Shown one piece after another: positions 1 to 9,928 of a stretch of 64,000 nucleotides of DNA; position 1 is the first letter of the stretch, and every line of letters begins with the position of its first letter. The stretch is from Gilliamella sp. App6-5 (GTDB taxonomy: Bacteria > Pseudomonadota > Gammaproteobacteria > Enterobacterales > Orbaceae). Both the position numbers and the translations under genes were made by a program. A model generated the notes under the pieces. It searched no databases, was not told the DNA's origin, and saw only the letters and a list, made by a program, of their open reading frames with translations. The DNA is taken from assembly GCF_001690525.1 (NCBI RefSeq), contig NZ_LZGT01000004.1, positions 84,327 through 148,326 of the forward strand, given 5' to 3'.

Positions 1-1188
1 CAAGTTTAATTTTTTACGACGATAAGCAATATAAGAAATAAGAATCATCGACCAAATAAACATAAATAAAATAGCCGAAATTGTGGTTACTATGGTAAAG
101 GCCTCCATAACATCAGGCACTAAATAAATCAAAACCACACCACCAAATAAACAAGCACACGAAAATACTAAACCATTCGCTGGCACTGAACGACTTGATA
201 ATTTACCAAAAGGTTCTGGCGCATCTTGTTTTTTAGCAAGTCCAAATAGCATTCTACTTGTTGAGTAAATACCGCTATTAGCTGAAGATGCTGCTGATGT
301 CAGTACTACAAAATTAATAATACTTGCGGCAGCTGGCAAACCAATTAAAGTAAATAATTCAACAAACGGACTTTTATTTGGAGAAATTAACGTCCACGGT
401 GTGACACTCATAATAATAATTAAAGCAAAAACATAGAAAAAAATAATACGTGCTGGCACAGAGTTAATAGCACGAGGTAAATTTTTGCTCGGATCAACTG
501 TTTCTGCAGCGGTTGTACCAACTAATTCAATTCCCACAAAAGCAAAAATGGCAATTTGAAATCCAGCAAAAAAACCCATAGTACCATGAGGGAAAAAACC
601 ACCGTATTGCCATAGATTTGAAAATGTAGCTGTGGTATCAGTTTGTTCGGAATGAAAAGCCGTTACAATAAGCATGAGTCCAATACCAATCAGAGCTAAA
701 ATTGCAACAATCTTAATCATTGAAAACCAAAACTCTGTCTCACCAAACATTTTTACAGTTAACAGGTTTAAGGTTAATAGTAAAACAACCGTTAATAACA
801 TTGGTATCCAAGATTGTAATTCTGGGAACCAATGTTGAGCATAACCAGCAATTGCGATAACATCCGCAACACCTGTAACCACCCAACAAAACCAATAAGT
901 CCAACCAGTAAAAAAACCCGCCCAAGAGCCTAAAAGGTCGTTGGCAAAATCACTAAAAGACTTGTACTTCAAATTAGAAAGCAGAATTTCCCCCATCGCG
1001 CGCATAACAAAAAAAAGGATAAAACCAATAATCATATACACAAAAATAATAGAAGGTCCAGCAAGGCTAATTGTTTTTCCTGAGCCCATAAATAAGCCAG
1101 TACCAATTGCGCCACTGATTGCAATTAATTGAATATGACGGTTAGAAAGGTTTCGCTTTAGATCATGCTTTGAGGATGTAATGCTCAT
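1..1188 (-). CDS. cycA: D-serine/D-alanine/glycine permease CycA (3' end outside window)
   Basis: This is an inner-membrane amino acid-polyamine-organocation (APC) family symporter that imports small neutral amino acids (D-Ala, D-Ser, Gly) with protons. Reading leftwards from the ATG at 1188, the protein begins MSITSSKHDLKRNLSNRH and then follows E. coli CycA nearly residue for residue. The unwound-helix motif SGAIGTGLFMGSGKT is near residue 26 and FTGWTYWFCWVVTG near residue 91. About 396 codons are visible without a stop. The last visible residues, YRRKKLNL, match the loop after TM10 in E. coli CycA (470 aa), so roughly 75 C-terminal residues lie beyond the left edge. An AAGG ribosome site sits about 11 bases before the ATG. 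It is divergent from mltA. Confidence 0.92.
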   Translation of the reverse strand, partial: MSITSSKHDLKRNLSNRHIQLIAISGAIGTGLFMGSGKTISLAGPSIIFVYMIIGFILFFVMRAMGEILLSNLKYKSFSDFANDLLGSWAGFFTGWTYWFCWVVTGVADVIAIAGYAQHWFPELQSWIPMLLTVVLLLTLNLLTVKMFGETEFWFSMIKIVAILALIGIGLMLIVTAFHSEQTDTTATFSNLWQYGGFFPHGTMGFFAGFQIAIFAFVGIELVGTTAAETVDPSKNLPRAINSVPARIIFFYVFALIIIMSVTPWTLISPNKSPFVELFTLIGLPAAASIINFVVLTSAASSANSGIYSTSRMLFGLAKKQDAPEPFGKLSSRSVPANGLVFSCACLFGGVVLIYLVPDVMEAFTIVTTISAILFMFIWSMILISYIAYRRKKLNL

Positions 1189-1387
1189 CGCTTTTATTAC
1201 CTTTAGTTTTCAAAATGTTCTAATATTTCTTTTATCATAGGACTATAAAGTCTCCAACGTTAAATCGCAAGCTGAATCTTTATGAAAAATTTTTATGGTT
1301 ACATCATAATTATTGGTAGTTTCTTATAATAGAATTGTGTAGCATAAATAACTATATTACTTAATTTAATTATAATTATTTACCAAG

Positions 1388-2476
1388 ATGAAAGAAAAAA
1401 AACACTATTATAGTTTTTATGTTTTATGTACTTTATTTATTTTATCCCTCTTAACTAGTAGCCAAAACCATTCAAATAAACCAATCAATCAAGGTCAACA
1501 ATATAAAGATGGTAAACTATCTTTACCACTTAATATAAATCACCCTCAATTAAGTATTCCAGTGAATATATCAGACTACATTATTCAAGTTGAAAAAATT
1601 AAATCATCATCCCCATCTTTATATCGTAAAAATGAACAAGTTTATAAGGCTATAGATGAATGGATAAACCACTCTTTAAGGACTGATGAATTTTACAAAG
1701 TTGGACTTAACAGTTATGAAATGGCTGGACAAGATGAATACGGTAATGTGCATTTGACAGGCTACTACACCCCGATAATCAAAGCAAGGCATCAACCAAC
1801 CGCAGAATTTAAATATCCTATTTACAAAATGCCTGATAACAGTGGAGAACAATTACCAAATCGCGAACAAATTTATGATGGTGCATTAGTTGGAAAGGAT
1901 CTTGAAATTGCTTATAGTAACTCTTTAATGGATAACTTCATTATGGAAGTACAAGGTAGTGCTTATGTTGATTTTGAAGATGGCTCGCCTTTAGTTTTCT
2001 TCTGCTATGGGGGTAAAAATAATCATGGTTATTCAAGTATAGGAAGATTATTAGTAGAACAAGGTGAAATTGCAAAAGAAAACATGTCGATACAATCAAT
2101 TAAAGCTTGGGCTGAAAATAAACATGAAAAGCAACTTAAAGATTTATTAATTCAAAACCATTCATTCGTTTTTTTCAAACCACAGTATAATGCTGAGGTT
2201 ACAGGCGCAGCAGAAGTACCTTTGATTGCAAATGCATCGGTTGCTTCAGATAAATCTATCATCCCTATAGGGTCTGTAGTATTAGTCGATGTACCACTTC
2301 TTGATGAAGATGGCCAATATCGAGGTAGACGAGAAACTCGACTGATGGTTGCACTCGATGTTGGCGGTGCTATAAAAGGACAACATTTTGACCTTTATCT
2401 GGGCATTGGTGATAAACCAGGTAAATTAGCAGGATATTATAACCACTATGGACGTGCATGGGTGCTAAAGCCTTAA
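1388..2476 (+). CDS. mltA: Membrane-bound lytic murein transglycosylase A, without a lipobox
   Basis: MltA cleaves the MurNAc-GlcNAc bond of peptidoglycan, forming 1,6-anhydroMurNAc. The 362 residues match the family length (E. coli 365). The barrel domain (GQQYKDGK near residue 36; LTGYYTPIIKA) and the C-terminal 3D domain (MVALDVGGAIKGQHFD) are intact, with the likely catalytic Asp at about residue 324. The N-terminus is a hydrophobic signal (residues 9-24) followed by TSSQNHS. E. coli has a Leu-Ala-Ala-Cys lipobox there, but no Cys follows the hydrophobic core here. The only Cys, residue 14, lies inside the core in a poor context. The protein may therefore be secreted soluble or held by an uncleaved signal anchor. 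It stands alone, divergent from cycA and 70 bases before dcd. Confidence 0.93.
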   Translation: MKEKKHYYSFYVLCTLFILSLLTSSQNHSNKPINQGQQYKDGKLSLPLNINHPQLSIPVNISDYIIQVEKIKSSSPSLYRKNEQVYKAIDEWINHSLRTDEFYKVGLNSYEMAGQDEYGNVHLTGYYTPIIKARHQPTAEFKYPIYKMPDNSGEQLPNREQIYDGALVGKDLEIAYSNSLMDNFIMEVQGSAYVDFEDGSPLVFFCYGGKNNHGYSSIGRLLVEQGEIAKENMSIQSIKAWAENKHEKQLKDLLIQNHSFVFFKPQYNAEVTGAAEVPLIANASVASDKSIIPIGSVVLVDVPLLDEDGQYRGRRETRLMVALDVGGAIKGQHFDLYLGIGDKPGKLAGYYNHYGRAWVLKP

Positions 2477-2546
2477 ACGACTAACATCGACGCCATTAAA
2501 AGAACCTGTTAGAATAAAGCAATACAAGCTAAATTGAGGATAACTC

Positions 2547-3128
2547 ATGAGATTATGCGACAGAGATATCGAAGCGTATTTGCTAAATGGTAAATTAAAA
2601 ATAATACCGCAACCTGCTATAAGCAGTATTAATGGTGCGACAGTTGATGTTAGATTAGGTAACCAATTTAGAACTTTCCGAGAACATACCACACCTTATA
2701 TAGATTTAAGTGGACCTAAAGAAGAAGTATCAGCTGTGTTAGAACGAGTAATGAGTGAAGAAATGATATTACCTGAGGGGGATGCCTTTTACCTACACCC
2801 AGGAGAATTAGCATTAGCTGTAACATTAGAATCAGTCACTATTCCTGACGATTTGGTTGGTTGGTTAGATGGGCGTTCATCGCTTGCCAGACTAGGACTT
2901 ATGGTTCACGTTACAGCTCATCGTATCGATCCCGGTTGGCAAGGACAAATTGTTTTAGAATTTTATAATTCAGGAAAAATTCCATTAGCACTTAGGCCTG
3001 GCATGACAATCGGAGCCCTCAGTTTTGAAACACTTACAGGATCTGCTGCAAGGCCATATAATAGAAGGCAAGATGCAAAATATAAAGACCAACATGGCGC
3101 TGTCGCCAGTCGTATTGATAAAGACTAA
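2547..3128 (+). CDS. dcd: dCTP deaminase
   Basis: Dcd deaminates dCTP to dUTP, the main source of dUMP for thymidylate synthesis in enteric bacteria. The protein is 193 residues, the same as E. coli Dcd, and shares motifs throughout. These include [12 protein letters not shown] at the start, the nucleotide-binding segment [14 protein letters not shown], the catalytic region [16 protein letters not shown] (Glu in LEFYN), and the C-terminal lid ending AVASRIDKD. It lies 32 bases before asmA on the same strand, the arrangement seen in E. coli, so the two are probably cotranscribed. Confidence 0.97.
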   Translation: MRLCDRDIEAYLLNGKLKIIPQPAISSINGATVDVRLGNQFRTFREHTTPYIDLSGPKEEVSAVLERVMSEEMILPEGDAFYLHPGELALAVTLESVTIPDDLVGWLDGRSSLARLGLMVHVTAHRIDPGWQGQIVLEFYNSGKIPLALRPGMTIGALSFETLTGSAARPYNRRQDAKYKDQHGAVASRIDKD

Positions 3129-3160
3129 GCAGTTTATAACTATAACAAAGGAACATTAAT

Positions 3161-5044
3161 ATGATCAAAAAAATATTGGTTATTCTATTTGCCTTAATTT
3201 TACTTATCACAATTAGTATTTTTTCGCTTATTGTTTTTGTCGATCCTAACAACTTTCGTGGGTTTATCTCTGATACAGTGAAAGATAAAACAAGTTATGA
3301 GTTATCTATTGATGGCAATTTGCGCTGGCATATATGGCCACAAGTGAGTATTCTAACCGATTCAGTAAAACTATATGATACTGGCGCTCAAAAACCGATT
3401 TTAACAGCAGATAATATGAGACTAGATGTTGAATTACTACCTCTTTTCTCAAAAAAATTATCAGTTAAAAATGTATTTATCAAATCAGCAATCATCAACA
3501 TTACCGATGAAAGTAAAAGCAATATTGCAAAAAATGGCACTAAACGACCATCTATTAACGCAAATACTCATGAAGCATCTCATTCTAAAGATCAAAAAAA
3601 TTCATCAAATTGGAAATTTAGCTTAAATAAATTTGAAGTTGCTGATAGTACTGTGGTGCTTCAACATAAAAATGATCTCATTAACTTCAGAAATATCAAT
3701 CTAGTAGTAGAACAAAATAAAGATAAAAACATCTCAATCGACCTAAGCGGTAATATAGATAAAAATCAACAAGATGTATCATACATAGCCCATGCTTATG
3801 TCGATTTAAATCAATTCCCTGAACAAGCAACAATCAATTTAAAAAAATTTGATTTCACTTATAAAGGCGTCGCTAATTCTACCAAAGAACTAAAAGGTAA
3901 CATAAATGGCGTATTTAACTATCAGCAGATGCCTAGGTTGCTGAAAAGCAAAAATTTATCTTTTTCAATTAATGACAATTATTTTACTGGTACTATCAAT
4001 GCCGATTTAGCAAATAAACCGTACATAGATTTGCAGGTAAATTCAGATAAAATCGATCTCTCCTCGTTTTTGAAAATAAATGAAAAATCGAATAAAAAGA
4101 CAACGACCCAACAAACTTCGCCTGTGGTTTCAAATATTGCTAAAACCAATAATGAATTAAGCTTTCTAAATACTTTTAACGCTAAAGCTAAGTTAAATAT
4201 CAAACAGATCAATGCTAACAAAATAACATTAAATAATATTAACGTTGATATGACTAATAATGACGGTATTGCAATATTTAAAAACATCAGTTTAGATTTT
4301 GCTAAGGGTCATATAGTTGCAACAGGTGTTGCAAATGGCAAACAAAAAAATACACTTGTAAAACTTAATACCAAGATAACTGATGTTGATTTAAATACAT
4401 TTTTTAACCAAATAGATACAGCACATGATCTAGAAGGCTTATTTAACGCTACAGGTGATTTAGAAAGTAACAGCTTATCAGGTTCCAAACTTTTAGCTAA
4501 CTTGCAAGGCAATGTCGCTATTATTGTAAATAATGCAAGACTCAATAATTTGAATATTCAAAGTATTATCCAAAATGCAGCAGCACATTATTCAAAAGAT
4601 GTCATGACACCTGAAAATCAAAAAAAATATACCGAATTTCATACAATTTCGGCCAATGCTGACTTGAAACAGGGAAATTTGGAGTTTTCGACATTAAATG
4701 CTAATTCTGAAACACTTGATGTCATTGACGGTTCAGGAAGAGTCGGAATATTAAAACAGGACTTGGATATAAATTTGAACTTAAAAATGCTAGGCGGCTG
4801 GAATGCTAAAAATGAAACTATTGCAAAACTACAAAAGTTGACAATACCGCTGCGCATTTATGGTCAATTTACTAAACTTCGTTACCAAATTGATATTGGT
4901 AAATTAGTTACCGATGTTCTAAGCGATAAATTACAAGAACGTTTAGATAAACTTCGCGATAAATTAGAGAATCATAATTCTAAAGAGAATTCGAAATCCA
5001 AATCAAAAGCTACCGACATCTTAGGAGAATTACTAAGAAAATAA
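3161..5044 (+). CDS. asmA: AsmA family outer-membrane assembly/lipid transport protein
   Basis: AsmA-like proteins are inner-membrane-anchored periplasmic proteins of the VPS13-like bridge group and affect outer-membrane protein assembly and lipid homeostasis. This one has 627 residues, close to E. coli AsmA (617). It has one N-terminal membrane segment (residues about 4-24) and a long periplasmic part rich in beta strands. Typical family segments are GNLRWHIWPQ near residue 48 and the C-terminal AsmA_2 region LRIYGQFTKLRYQID. The tail is charged and low complexity (Lys/Ser/Asn rich). An AAAGGAAC ribosome site precedes the ATG. It follows dcd closely and ends just before a strong bidirectional hairpin facing hslU. 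Confidence 0.9.
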   Translation: MIKKILVILFALILLITISIFSLIVFVDPNNFRGFISDTVKDKTSYELSIDGNLRWHIWPQVSILTDSVKLYDTGAQKPILTADNMRLDVELLPLFSKKLSVKNVFIKSAIINITDESKSNIAKNGTKRPSINANTHEASHSKDQKNSSNWKFSLNKFEVADSTVVLQHKNDLINFRNINLVVEQNKDKNISIDLSGNIDKNQQDVSYIAHAYVDLNQFPEQATINLKKFDFTYKGVANSTKELKGNINGVFNYQQMPRLLKSKNLSFSINDNYFTGTINADLANKPYIDLQVNSDKIDLSSFLKINEKSNKKTTTQQTSPVVSNIAKTNNELSFLNTFNAKAKLNIKQINANKITLNNINVDMTNNDGIAIFKNISLDFAKGHIVATGVANGKQKNTLVKLNTKITDVDLNTFFNQIDTAHDLEGLFNATGDLESNSLSGSKLLANLQGNVAIIVNNARLNNLNIQSIIQNAAAHYSKDVMTPENQKKYTEFHTISANADLKQGNLEFSTLNANSETLDVIDGSGRVGILKQDLDINLNLKMLGGWNAKNETIAKLQKLTIPLRIYGQFTKLRYQIDIGKLVTDVLSDKLQERLDKLRDKLENHNSKENSKSKSKATDILGELLRK

Positions 5045-5049
5045 GAATA

Positions 5050-5076
5050 AAAAAGGTGAGCAAAACTCACCTTTTT
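5050..5076. terminator. Bidirectional Rho-independent terminator between asmA and hslU
   Basis: AAAAAGGTGAG pairs perfectly with CTCACCTTTTT over 11 bp with a CAAAA loop. The A-run on one arm and T-run on the other let it work for both convergent units, asmA (plus) and hslVU (minus). Confidence 0.85.
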
Positions 5077-5094
5077 ATGTCTAACATAACCTAA

Positions 5095-6423
5095 TTATAA
5101 AATAAACTTACTTAAATCCTCATCTGCAACAAGTTTATCTAAATGATCACCAACATATTTAGCATCAATTGTAACAGTCTGTCCATCAAGTTCACTCGCC
5201 TCAAATGAGACTTCTTCCATCAAGCGTTCCAATACAGTATGTAGCCTACGAGCACCAATATTTTCATTTTGCTCATTCACTTGCCATGCTGATTCTGCTA
5301 TTTTACGAATACCATCTGGAGTAAAATCGATATTGACACCTTCCGTTGCCATTAGCGCCTTATATTGAACAGTAAGCGAAGCATTTGGTTCAGTTAAAAT
5401 ACGCTCAAAATCTTCACTAGTTAGTGCTTGTAATTCAACTCGAATAGGTAATCGACCTTGCAATTCAGGGATTAAATCAGATGGATTTGCTGTTTGGAAA
5501 GCGCCTGAAGCAATAAACAATATATGATCTGTTTTAACAGAACCATGTTTAGTCGACACAGTACAACCTTCAACTAATGGTAACAAATCTCGTTGCACTC
5601 CCTCACGTGAAACATCTGGACCTGATGAGTTACCACGTTTACAGACTTTATCTATCTCATCAATAAAAACAATTCCGTTTTGTTCAACTGCCTCAATAGC
5701 TTCATGTTTAAGCTCATCAGGATTAACTAATTTAGCAGCTTCTTCTTCAATTAGCTGTTTAAATGCATCTTTGATCTTCATTTTACGTGGTTTAGTTTTT
5801 TGTCCACCTAAATTTTGAAACATTGACTGCAACTGATTCGTCATCTCTTCCATACCTGGAGGCGCCATAATTTCAACACCAATATTGACACCTGCAACTT
5901 CAATTTCAATCTCTTTATCATCAAGTGCACCTTCACGTAGTTTTTTGCGAAAAGCTTGCCTTGCAGCTGAATCAGTATTATTTTCAACCTGTCCCCAACC
6001 ATCTTTAGCCGGTGGTACAAGTACATCTAAAATACGATCCTCTGCTAATTCTTCCGCTCTATTACGGTTGCGTTCAATCGCTTCTTGACGGATCATTTTT
6101 ACCGCAGAATCGGTTAAATCACGAATAATGGAATCAACTTCTTTACCTACATAACCAACTTCAGTAAATTTAGTCGCTTCTACTTTAATAAACGGAGCAT
6201 GCGCTAATTTTGCTAAACGTCTTGCAATTTCCGTTTTACCAACACCAGTTGGGCCAATCATAAGTATATTTTTGGGCGTAACCTCATGACGCAATGTTTC
6301 ATCAAGTTGCATACGACGCCAGCGATTACGCAATGCTATAGCCACAGAACGTTTTGCTTTATCTTGTCCTATGATGTGTTGGTTTAGTTCGCTTACAATT
6401 TCGCGAGGAGTCATTTCAGACAT
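5095..6423 (-). CDS. hslU: ATP-dependent protease ATPase subunit HslU (ClpY)
   Basis: HslU is the hexameric AAA+ unfoldase that feeds substrates into the HslV peptidase in the cytoplasm. The 442 residues match E. coli HslU (443) along nearly the whole length. Walker A is GPTGVGKT at residues 57-64, Walker B is [10 protein letters not shown] near residue 250, and the pore-loop segment [15 protein letters not shown] is present. The C-terminus [10 protein letters not shown], which docks into HslV and activates it, is conserved. It lies 26 bases downstream of hslV on the same strand, forming the usual hslVU operon of the heat-shock regulon. Confidence 0.98.
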   Translation of the reverse strand: MSEMTPREIVSELNQHIIGQDKAKRSVAIALRNRWRRMQLDETLRHEVTPKNILMIGPTGVGKTEIARRLAKLAHAPFIKVEATKFTEVGYVGKEVDSIIRDLTDSAVKMIRQEAIERNRNRAEELAEDRILDVLVPPAKDGWGQVENNTDSAARQAFRKKLREGALDDKEIEIEVAGVNIGVEIMAPPGMEEMTNQLQSMFQNLGGQKTKPRKMKIKDAFKQLIEEEAAKLVNPDELKHEAIEAVEQNGIVFIDEIDKVCKRGNSSGPDVSREGVQRDLLPLVEGCTVSTKHGSVKTDHILFIASGAFQTANPSDLIPELQGRLPIRVELQALTSEDFERILTEPNASLTVQYKALMATEGVNIDFTPDGIRKIAESAWQVNEQNENIGARRLHTVLERLMEEVSFEASELDGQTVTIDAKYVGDHLDKLVADEDLSKFIL

Positions 6424-6449
6424 AATAATATTCTCTTTAATTCGATTGA

Positions 6450-6977
6450 TTAGTAATTGAGTTCTTCAATAGTTTGGAAATTATTGGTATATACACAAAT
6501 ATCGCCCGCTATTGACAATGATTTTTGTACGATATCGTGTGCAGAAAGTGAGGTATTATCTAGTAAAGCTCGAGCCGCTGCTTGCGCATAAGGACCGCCA
6601 GACCCAATAGCAATTAAATCATCTTCTGGTTGGATAACATCACCAGTACCTGTAATAATCAATGATGCACTTTCATCAGCGACAGCAAGTAATGCTTCTA
6701 GTTTGCGCAACATTCTATCGGTTCGCCAATCTTTAGCTAGTTCAACAGCGGCCTTGGTTAAATGTCCTTGGTGCATCTCTAATTTGCGCTCAAATAACTC
6801 AAATAGTGTAAAAGCATCAGCAGTACCACCAGCAAAACCTGCAATCACTTTGTTATTATATAAACGACGAACTTTACGAGCATTACCCTTCATAATAATA
6901 CGTTCGCCTAACGTGACTTGACCATCACCACCAATAACGACTTGCCCCTCACGACGGACACTGACAATTGTTGTCAT
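6450..6977 (-). CDS. hslV: ATP-dependent protease peptidase subunit HslV (ClpQ)
   Basis: HslV is the proteasome-beta-like threonine peptidase that works with HslU. The 175 residues equal the family size. After removal of Met1 the N-terminal Thr2 (MTTIVSVRR) would be the nucleophile. [21 protein letters not shown] and [15 protein letters not shown] are characteristic conserved segments. It is the first gene of hslVU. In E. coli ftsN precedes hslV; here the 147 bases upstream separate it from the 3' end of tolA, so the neighbourhood is rearranged. It probably has its own promoter, though I could not pick a convincing heat-shock promoter by eye. Confidence 0.98.
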   Translation of the reverse strand: MTTIVSVRREGQVVIGGDGQVTLGERIIMKGNARKVRRLYNNKVIAGFAGGTADAFTLFELFERKLEMHQGHLTKAAVELAKDWRTDRMLRKLEALLAVADESASLIITGTGDVIQPEDDLIAIGSGGPYAQAAARALLDNTSLSAHDIVQKSLSIAGDICVYTNNFQTIEELNY

Positions 6978-7124
6978 GTTCTGTTCCTTCTTTTACTTAA
7001 AAACTTGATTCGAAATGAATAGAGGATATATTGGGATGATTAATGTAATTTCAATATTCACATTTGAAGATATAGATATTTATTGTAAAAAAGTTTCAGA
7101 AAACATCGTGTTTGCGTATAAAAA

Positions 7125-8240
7125 TTATTTCGGTTGAAAGTCAATTGTCATCGTTTTTACTTGATTATAAAAACCACTTGCAGGTTTGGGAATTACAGCT
7201 TGTTTAGTCGCAGCAAGCGCTTCTCGACATAATGCGTCATCACCCCCTTTTGCACTAACATCAAGTAATAAGCCATCAGGTGCTATTTGAATATCTAACA
7301 CACAATTTCGACCACTATATAATTTGTTAGGATTAATAAACTTATTACTGATGGCATTTTGAACTAAAGATTTATATTTATCAAGTTCTCCATTTGAAAC
7401 ACCTTTACGAGCAGCGGCACCACCTGATGGAGTTGGTGCGCCTGATGTCAATCCACCTAGCAGATTATCAAGTTCTTTATCTTTTTTAGCTTGTGCGGCT
7501 TTTTTTGCTTTTTCGGCAGCAGCTTTGTCAGCGGCTTGCTTTTTTGCTTGTTCTTCTTTTTGCTTATTTAGTTCTTCTTGTTTACGTTCATTTTCAATTC
7601 GTTGCTTTTCAATAAGTTCTTGTTCAGCTTTAGCTTTAGCTTCTTGTTCAGCTTTTTGTTTCGTCAATTCTTGTTGTTTACGCAAAGTTTCTTCTCGTTG
7701 TTTATCCAACAATTCTCGCTCTGCTTTTAATTTAGCTTCCTGCTCTGCTTTTTGTTTTGCTAATTCAGCCTGCTGTTGCTCTAAACGCTGTTTTTCAGCC
7801 TCTCTTTTTTGCTCTTCTAACTGTTCTTTTGCTTTGCGAGCTTCTTCTTCTTTTTGCCTTGCTACCTGCGCAGCTTGTGCTGCCTCTGCTTCTTGCTTTT
7901 GTTGCTGTTCAACTTTTAAGCGCTCCTTTTCTAGCTCTTTAAGTCGCTGTTGTTGGGCAAGCTGCTGCTCTTGTAGCTTTCGCGCCTGCTCATCTATTTG
8001 TTGCTGCCTTTGTTGTTCTGCTTGTTTTTGGCTAATCTGTGTCTTTAATTGTCTTTGATATTGTTCGGTCATGACGGAAGGATCAACCATAATAGCATCA
8101 ATAGCATTTCCATTAACGCTACCATAGTTAGCATCGTTATCATACATAGCTCGGTACCCCAAAATAATAATTAAAATCACATGTAATATAATGGATACTA
8201 TAATAGCTATACTTAATTTTGAATTTGACTTATAAGACAT
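7125..8240 (-). CDS. tolA: Cell envelope integrity protein TolA
   Basis: TolA links the TolQR motor in the inner membrane with TolB/Pal at the outer membrane and supports constriction during division. Three domains are visible in the 371 residues. The N-terminal membrane helix (about 9-29) carries Ser16 and His20 spaced like the SHLS motif of TonB/TolA. A very long Lys/Glu/Gln/Ala coiled coil spans about 60-255. The C-terminal TolA domain (about 280-371) contains GRNCVLDIQIAPDGLLLDV. It is last in ybgC-tolQ-tolR-tolA, 27 bases after tolR. tolB and pal, which normally follow, are absent from this spot. Confidence 0.93.
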   Translation of the reverse strand: MSYKSNSKLSIAIIVSIILHVILIIILGYRAMYDNDANYGSVNGNAIDAIMVDPSVMTEQYQRQLKTQISQKQAEQQRQQQIDEQARKLQEQQLAQQQRLKELEKERLKVEQQQKQEAEAAQAAQVARQKEEEARKAKEQLEEQKREAEKQRLEQQQAELAKQKAEQEAKLKAERELLDKQREETLRKQQELTKQKAEQEAKAKAEQELIEKQRIENERKQEELNKQKEEQAKKQAADKAAAEKAKKAAQAKKDKELDNLLGGLTSGAPTPSGGAAARKGVSNGELDKYKSLVQNAISNKFINPNKLYSGRNCVLDIQIAPDGLLLDVSAKGGDDALCREALAATKQAVIPKPASGFYNQVKTMTIDFQPK

Positions 8241-8267
8241 TGCGGACTTCTTGCTATATTATTTTAT

Positions 8268-8687
8268 TTAAATCGGTTGAGTCATTAAACCTACAGACTT
8301 AACACCTGCAGATTGCAATAAATTCAACGCTTTTATAATTTCTTCATAGGGAACATCTTTAGCGCCACCAACTAAAAAAACAGCTTTTTCGTTAAGTGAC
8401 ATCTGTTGCTTAACTTCTGCAACAATTTGTTCTTGTGGTAAATTAGATTGACGGTTCTGATCAATAATCAGTGAATATATACCAATACCAGACACTTCAA
8501 TAATAATTGGTTTATTTTCTGAAGAGGAGACCGTTTTAGATTCTGACGCTTGTGGCAGATCGACCTCAACACTTTGGCTAATAATTGGCGCTGTTGCCAT
8601 AAAAATAAGCACTAATACTAATAACACATCAAGCAAAGGTACTATATTGATTTCAGATTTAGTTGTATAACGTGAACGTCTACTCAT
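8268..8687 (-). CDS. tolR: Tol-Pal system protein TolR
   Basis: TolR is the ExbD-like subunit of the proton-driven TolQR motor. The 139 residues contain one N-terminal membrane helix, INIVPLLDVLLVLVLIF (about 13-29). Its Asp20 corresponds to the proton-path Asp23 of E. coli TolR. The periplasmic domain, about residues 45-139, ends KSVGLMTQPI. It starts 2 bases after tolQ ends, so translation is likely coupled. Confidence 0.95.
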   Translation of the reverse strand: MSRRSRYTTKSEINIVPLLDVLLVLVLIFMATAPIISQSVEVDLPQASESKTVSSSENKPIIIEVSGIGIYSLIIDQNRQSNLPQEQIVAEVKQQMSLNEKAVFLVGGAKDVPYEEIIKALNLLQSAGVKSVGLMTQPI

Positions 8688-8689
8688 AA

Positions 8690-9361
8690 TTATTTCCTGA
8701 CAGCAACTGCTTGACGTTGTAAAATTGCTGAAAATTCATCAATAAAGTTAAGATAGCTTTGTTCAATTCGGTTTACACTCAATGACAAGCGATTATAAGC
8801 AAGAACCGCAGGAATAGCTGCAAATAAACCAATTGCAGTTGCAATTAATGCCTCTGCAATCCCAGGTGCAACCATTTGTAATGTTGCCTGTTTAGCAGAT
8901 CCTAAAGAAATAAATGCATTCATAATACCCCAGACAGTACCAAACAAACCAATATATGGGCTAATAGAACCCACTGTACCTAAAAAAGGGATATGCAATT
9001 CTAGAATATCGAGCTCACGATTCATTGCTAAACGCATAGAACGTGATGCTCCATCTAAGGCTGATCCTGCCATATTTGGGTTAATTTGATAAAGTCGTGA
9101 AAACTCTTTAAAACCTGAATAGAAAATATGTTCTGTACCACTAATATCTTCTTTATTAAATTTTGCTTTATCAAATAAAACATTTAAATCATCTGCAACC
9201 CAAAAACTATTATCAAATTGCTCAATCTGTTTTTTAGCTTTACCTAAAATCTTAGTTCGTTGAAATATAATAGCCCACGACATAACAGAAAAAGTAAGTA
9301 ACAACAACATAACGCATTTTACTAACAAACCTGCTTGCAAAAACAGATCAATAATATTCAT
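8690..9361 (-). CDS. tolQ: Tol-Pal system protein TolQ
   Basis: TolQ is the ExbB/MotA-type channel subunit of the Tol motor. The 223 residues show three membrane segments, near residues 13-33, 125-155 and 160-190. The conserved MotA/ExbB segment includes [20 protein letters not shown] and [21 protein letters not shown], which line the proton path with TolR. Its ATG overlaps the stop codon of ybgC by four bases, showing tight operon packing. Confidence 0.96.
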   Translation of the reverse strand: MNIIDLFLQAGLLVKCVMLLLLTFSVMSWAIIFQRTKILGKAKKQIEQFDNSFWVADDLNVLFDKAKFNKEDISGTEHIFYSGFKEFSRLYQINPNMAGSALDGASRSMRLAMNRELDILELHIPFLGTVGSISPYIGLFGTVWGIMNAFISLGSAKQATLQMVAPGIAEALIATAIGLFAAIPAVLAYNRLSLSVNRIEQSYLNFIDEFSAILQRQAVAVRK

Positions 9362-9759
9362 ATAAACTCCAAAACTAATAACTTAGGAAGCCCACATGGC
9401 TTCATCTTAGTGATATTCACACAAGCAATAAGAACATCCGCTGTGCTGATAACTTGGTTATTTTGATTCAAAATAGTCTGCTTAAAAATAATAGACGCCT
9501 TGCGAACTTGCTCAGCATTAGTCTTAATAGTCAGCATATCATCTAAACGAGCGGGGAAATGGTAGCTAATATCCATCTTTTTTACCACAAAAGCAATACC
9601 CTCTTGTAATAACTTTTGCTGGCTAATATCAAGTTGCCTTAGCATTTCTGTCCTAGCTCGTTCAAAAAAAGCAAGATACCTAGCATGGTACACGACACCA
9701 CCCGCATCTGTGTCTTCATAATAAACTCTTGCATTCCATATGAATTGTTTCATGTCCAA
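9358..9759 (-). CDS. ybgC: Acyl-CoA thioesterase YbgC (Tol-Pal associated)
   Basis: YbgC is a cytoplasmic hot-dog-fold thioesterase that hydrolyses short acyl-CoA thioesters and associates with phospholipid synthesis enzymes and the Tol-Pal cluster. The 133 residues carry the 4HBT active-site segment [24 protein letters not shown] near residues 13-36, with the catalytic Asp at about 18. It is first in the tol operon. A TATAAT box at 9785-9790 (minus strand), about 26 bases before the ATG, is a plausible -10, although no clear -35 is seen. Upstream lies the terminator of the cyd operon. Confidence 0.94.
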   Translation of the reverse strand: MDMKQFIWNARVYYEDTDAGGVVYHARYLAFFERARTEMLRQLDISQQKLLQEGIAFVVKKMDISYHFPARLDDMLTIKTNAEQVRKASIIFKQTILNQNNQVISTADVLIACVNITKMKPCGLPKLLVLEFI

Positions 9760-9882
9760 ATCGCGCTAATTAAATTTGAGACTATTATATCTGAATACAA
9801 AATTCCCTGCACTATGATATGAAAAAAACCAAATGAAAACAATTATCATTTATCATTTATTTTTAACAGCCTATACAAAAAT

Positions 9883-9909
9883 AAAAAGGTGGCTATTTGC
9901 CACCTTTTT
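9883..9909 (-). terminator. Rho-independent terminator of cydABX
   Basis: The arms AAAAAGGTGGC and GCCACCTTTTT form a perfect 11 bp stem with a TATTT loop. On the minus strand it lies 20 bases downstream of the cydX stop and is followed by a T-run, so it separates cydABX from ybgC-tolQRA. Confidence 0.85.
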
Positions 9910-9928
9910 TATTACTTTTTAAATCATA

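Noticed and set aside
7525..8058. 177-codon open frame opposite tolA, rich in Cys, Ser and Phe
   Set aside because: It is the mirror of the Lys/Glu/Gln/Ala coiled-coil codons of tolA, which lack complementary stops. Composition is not protein-like.
9837..9857. Fur-like AT-rich sequence upstream of ybgC
   Set aside because: Best alignment to the 19-base Fur consensus matches about 13 positions, which is expected by chance in such AT-rich DNA.
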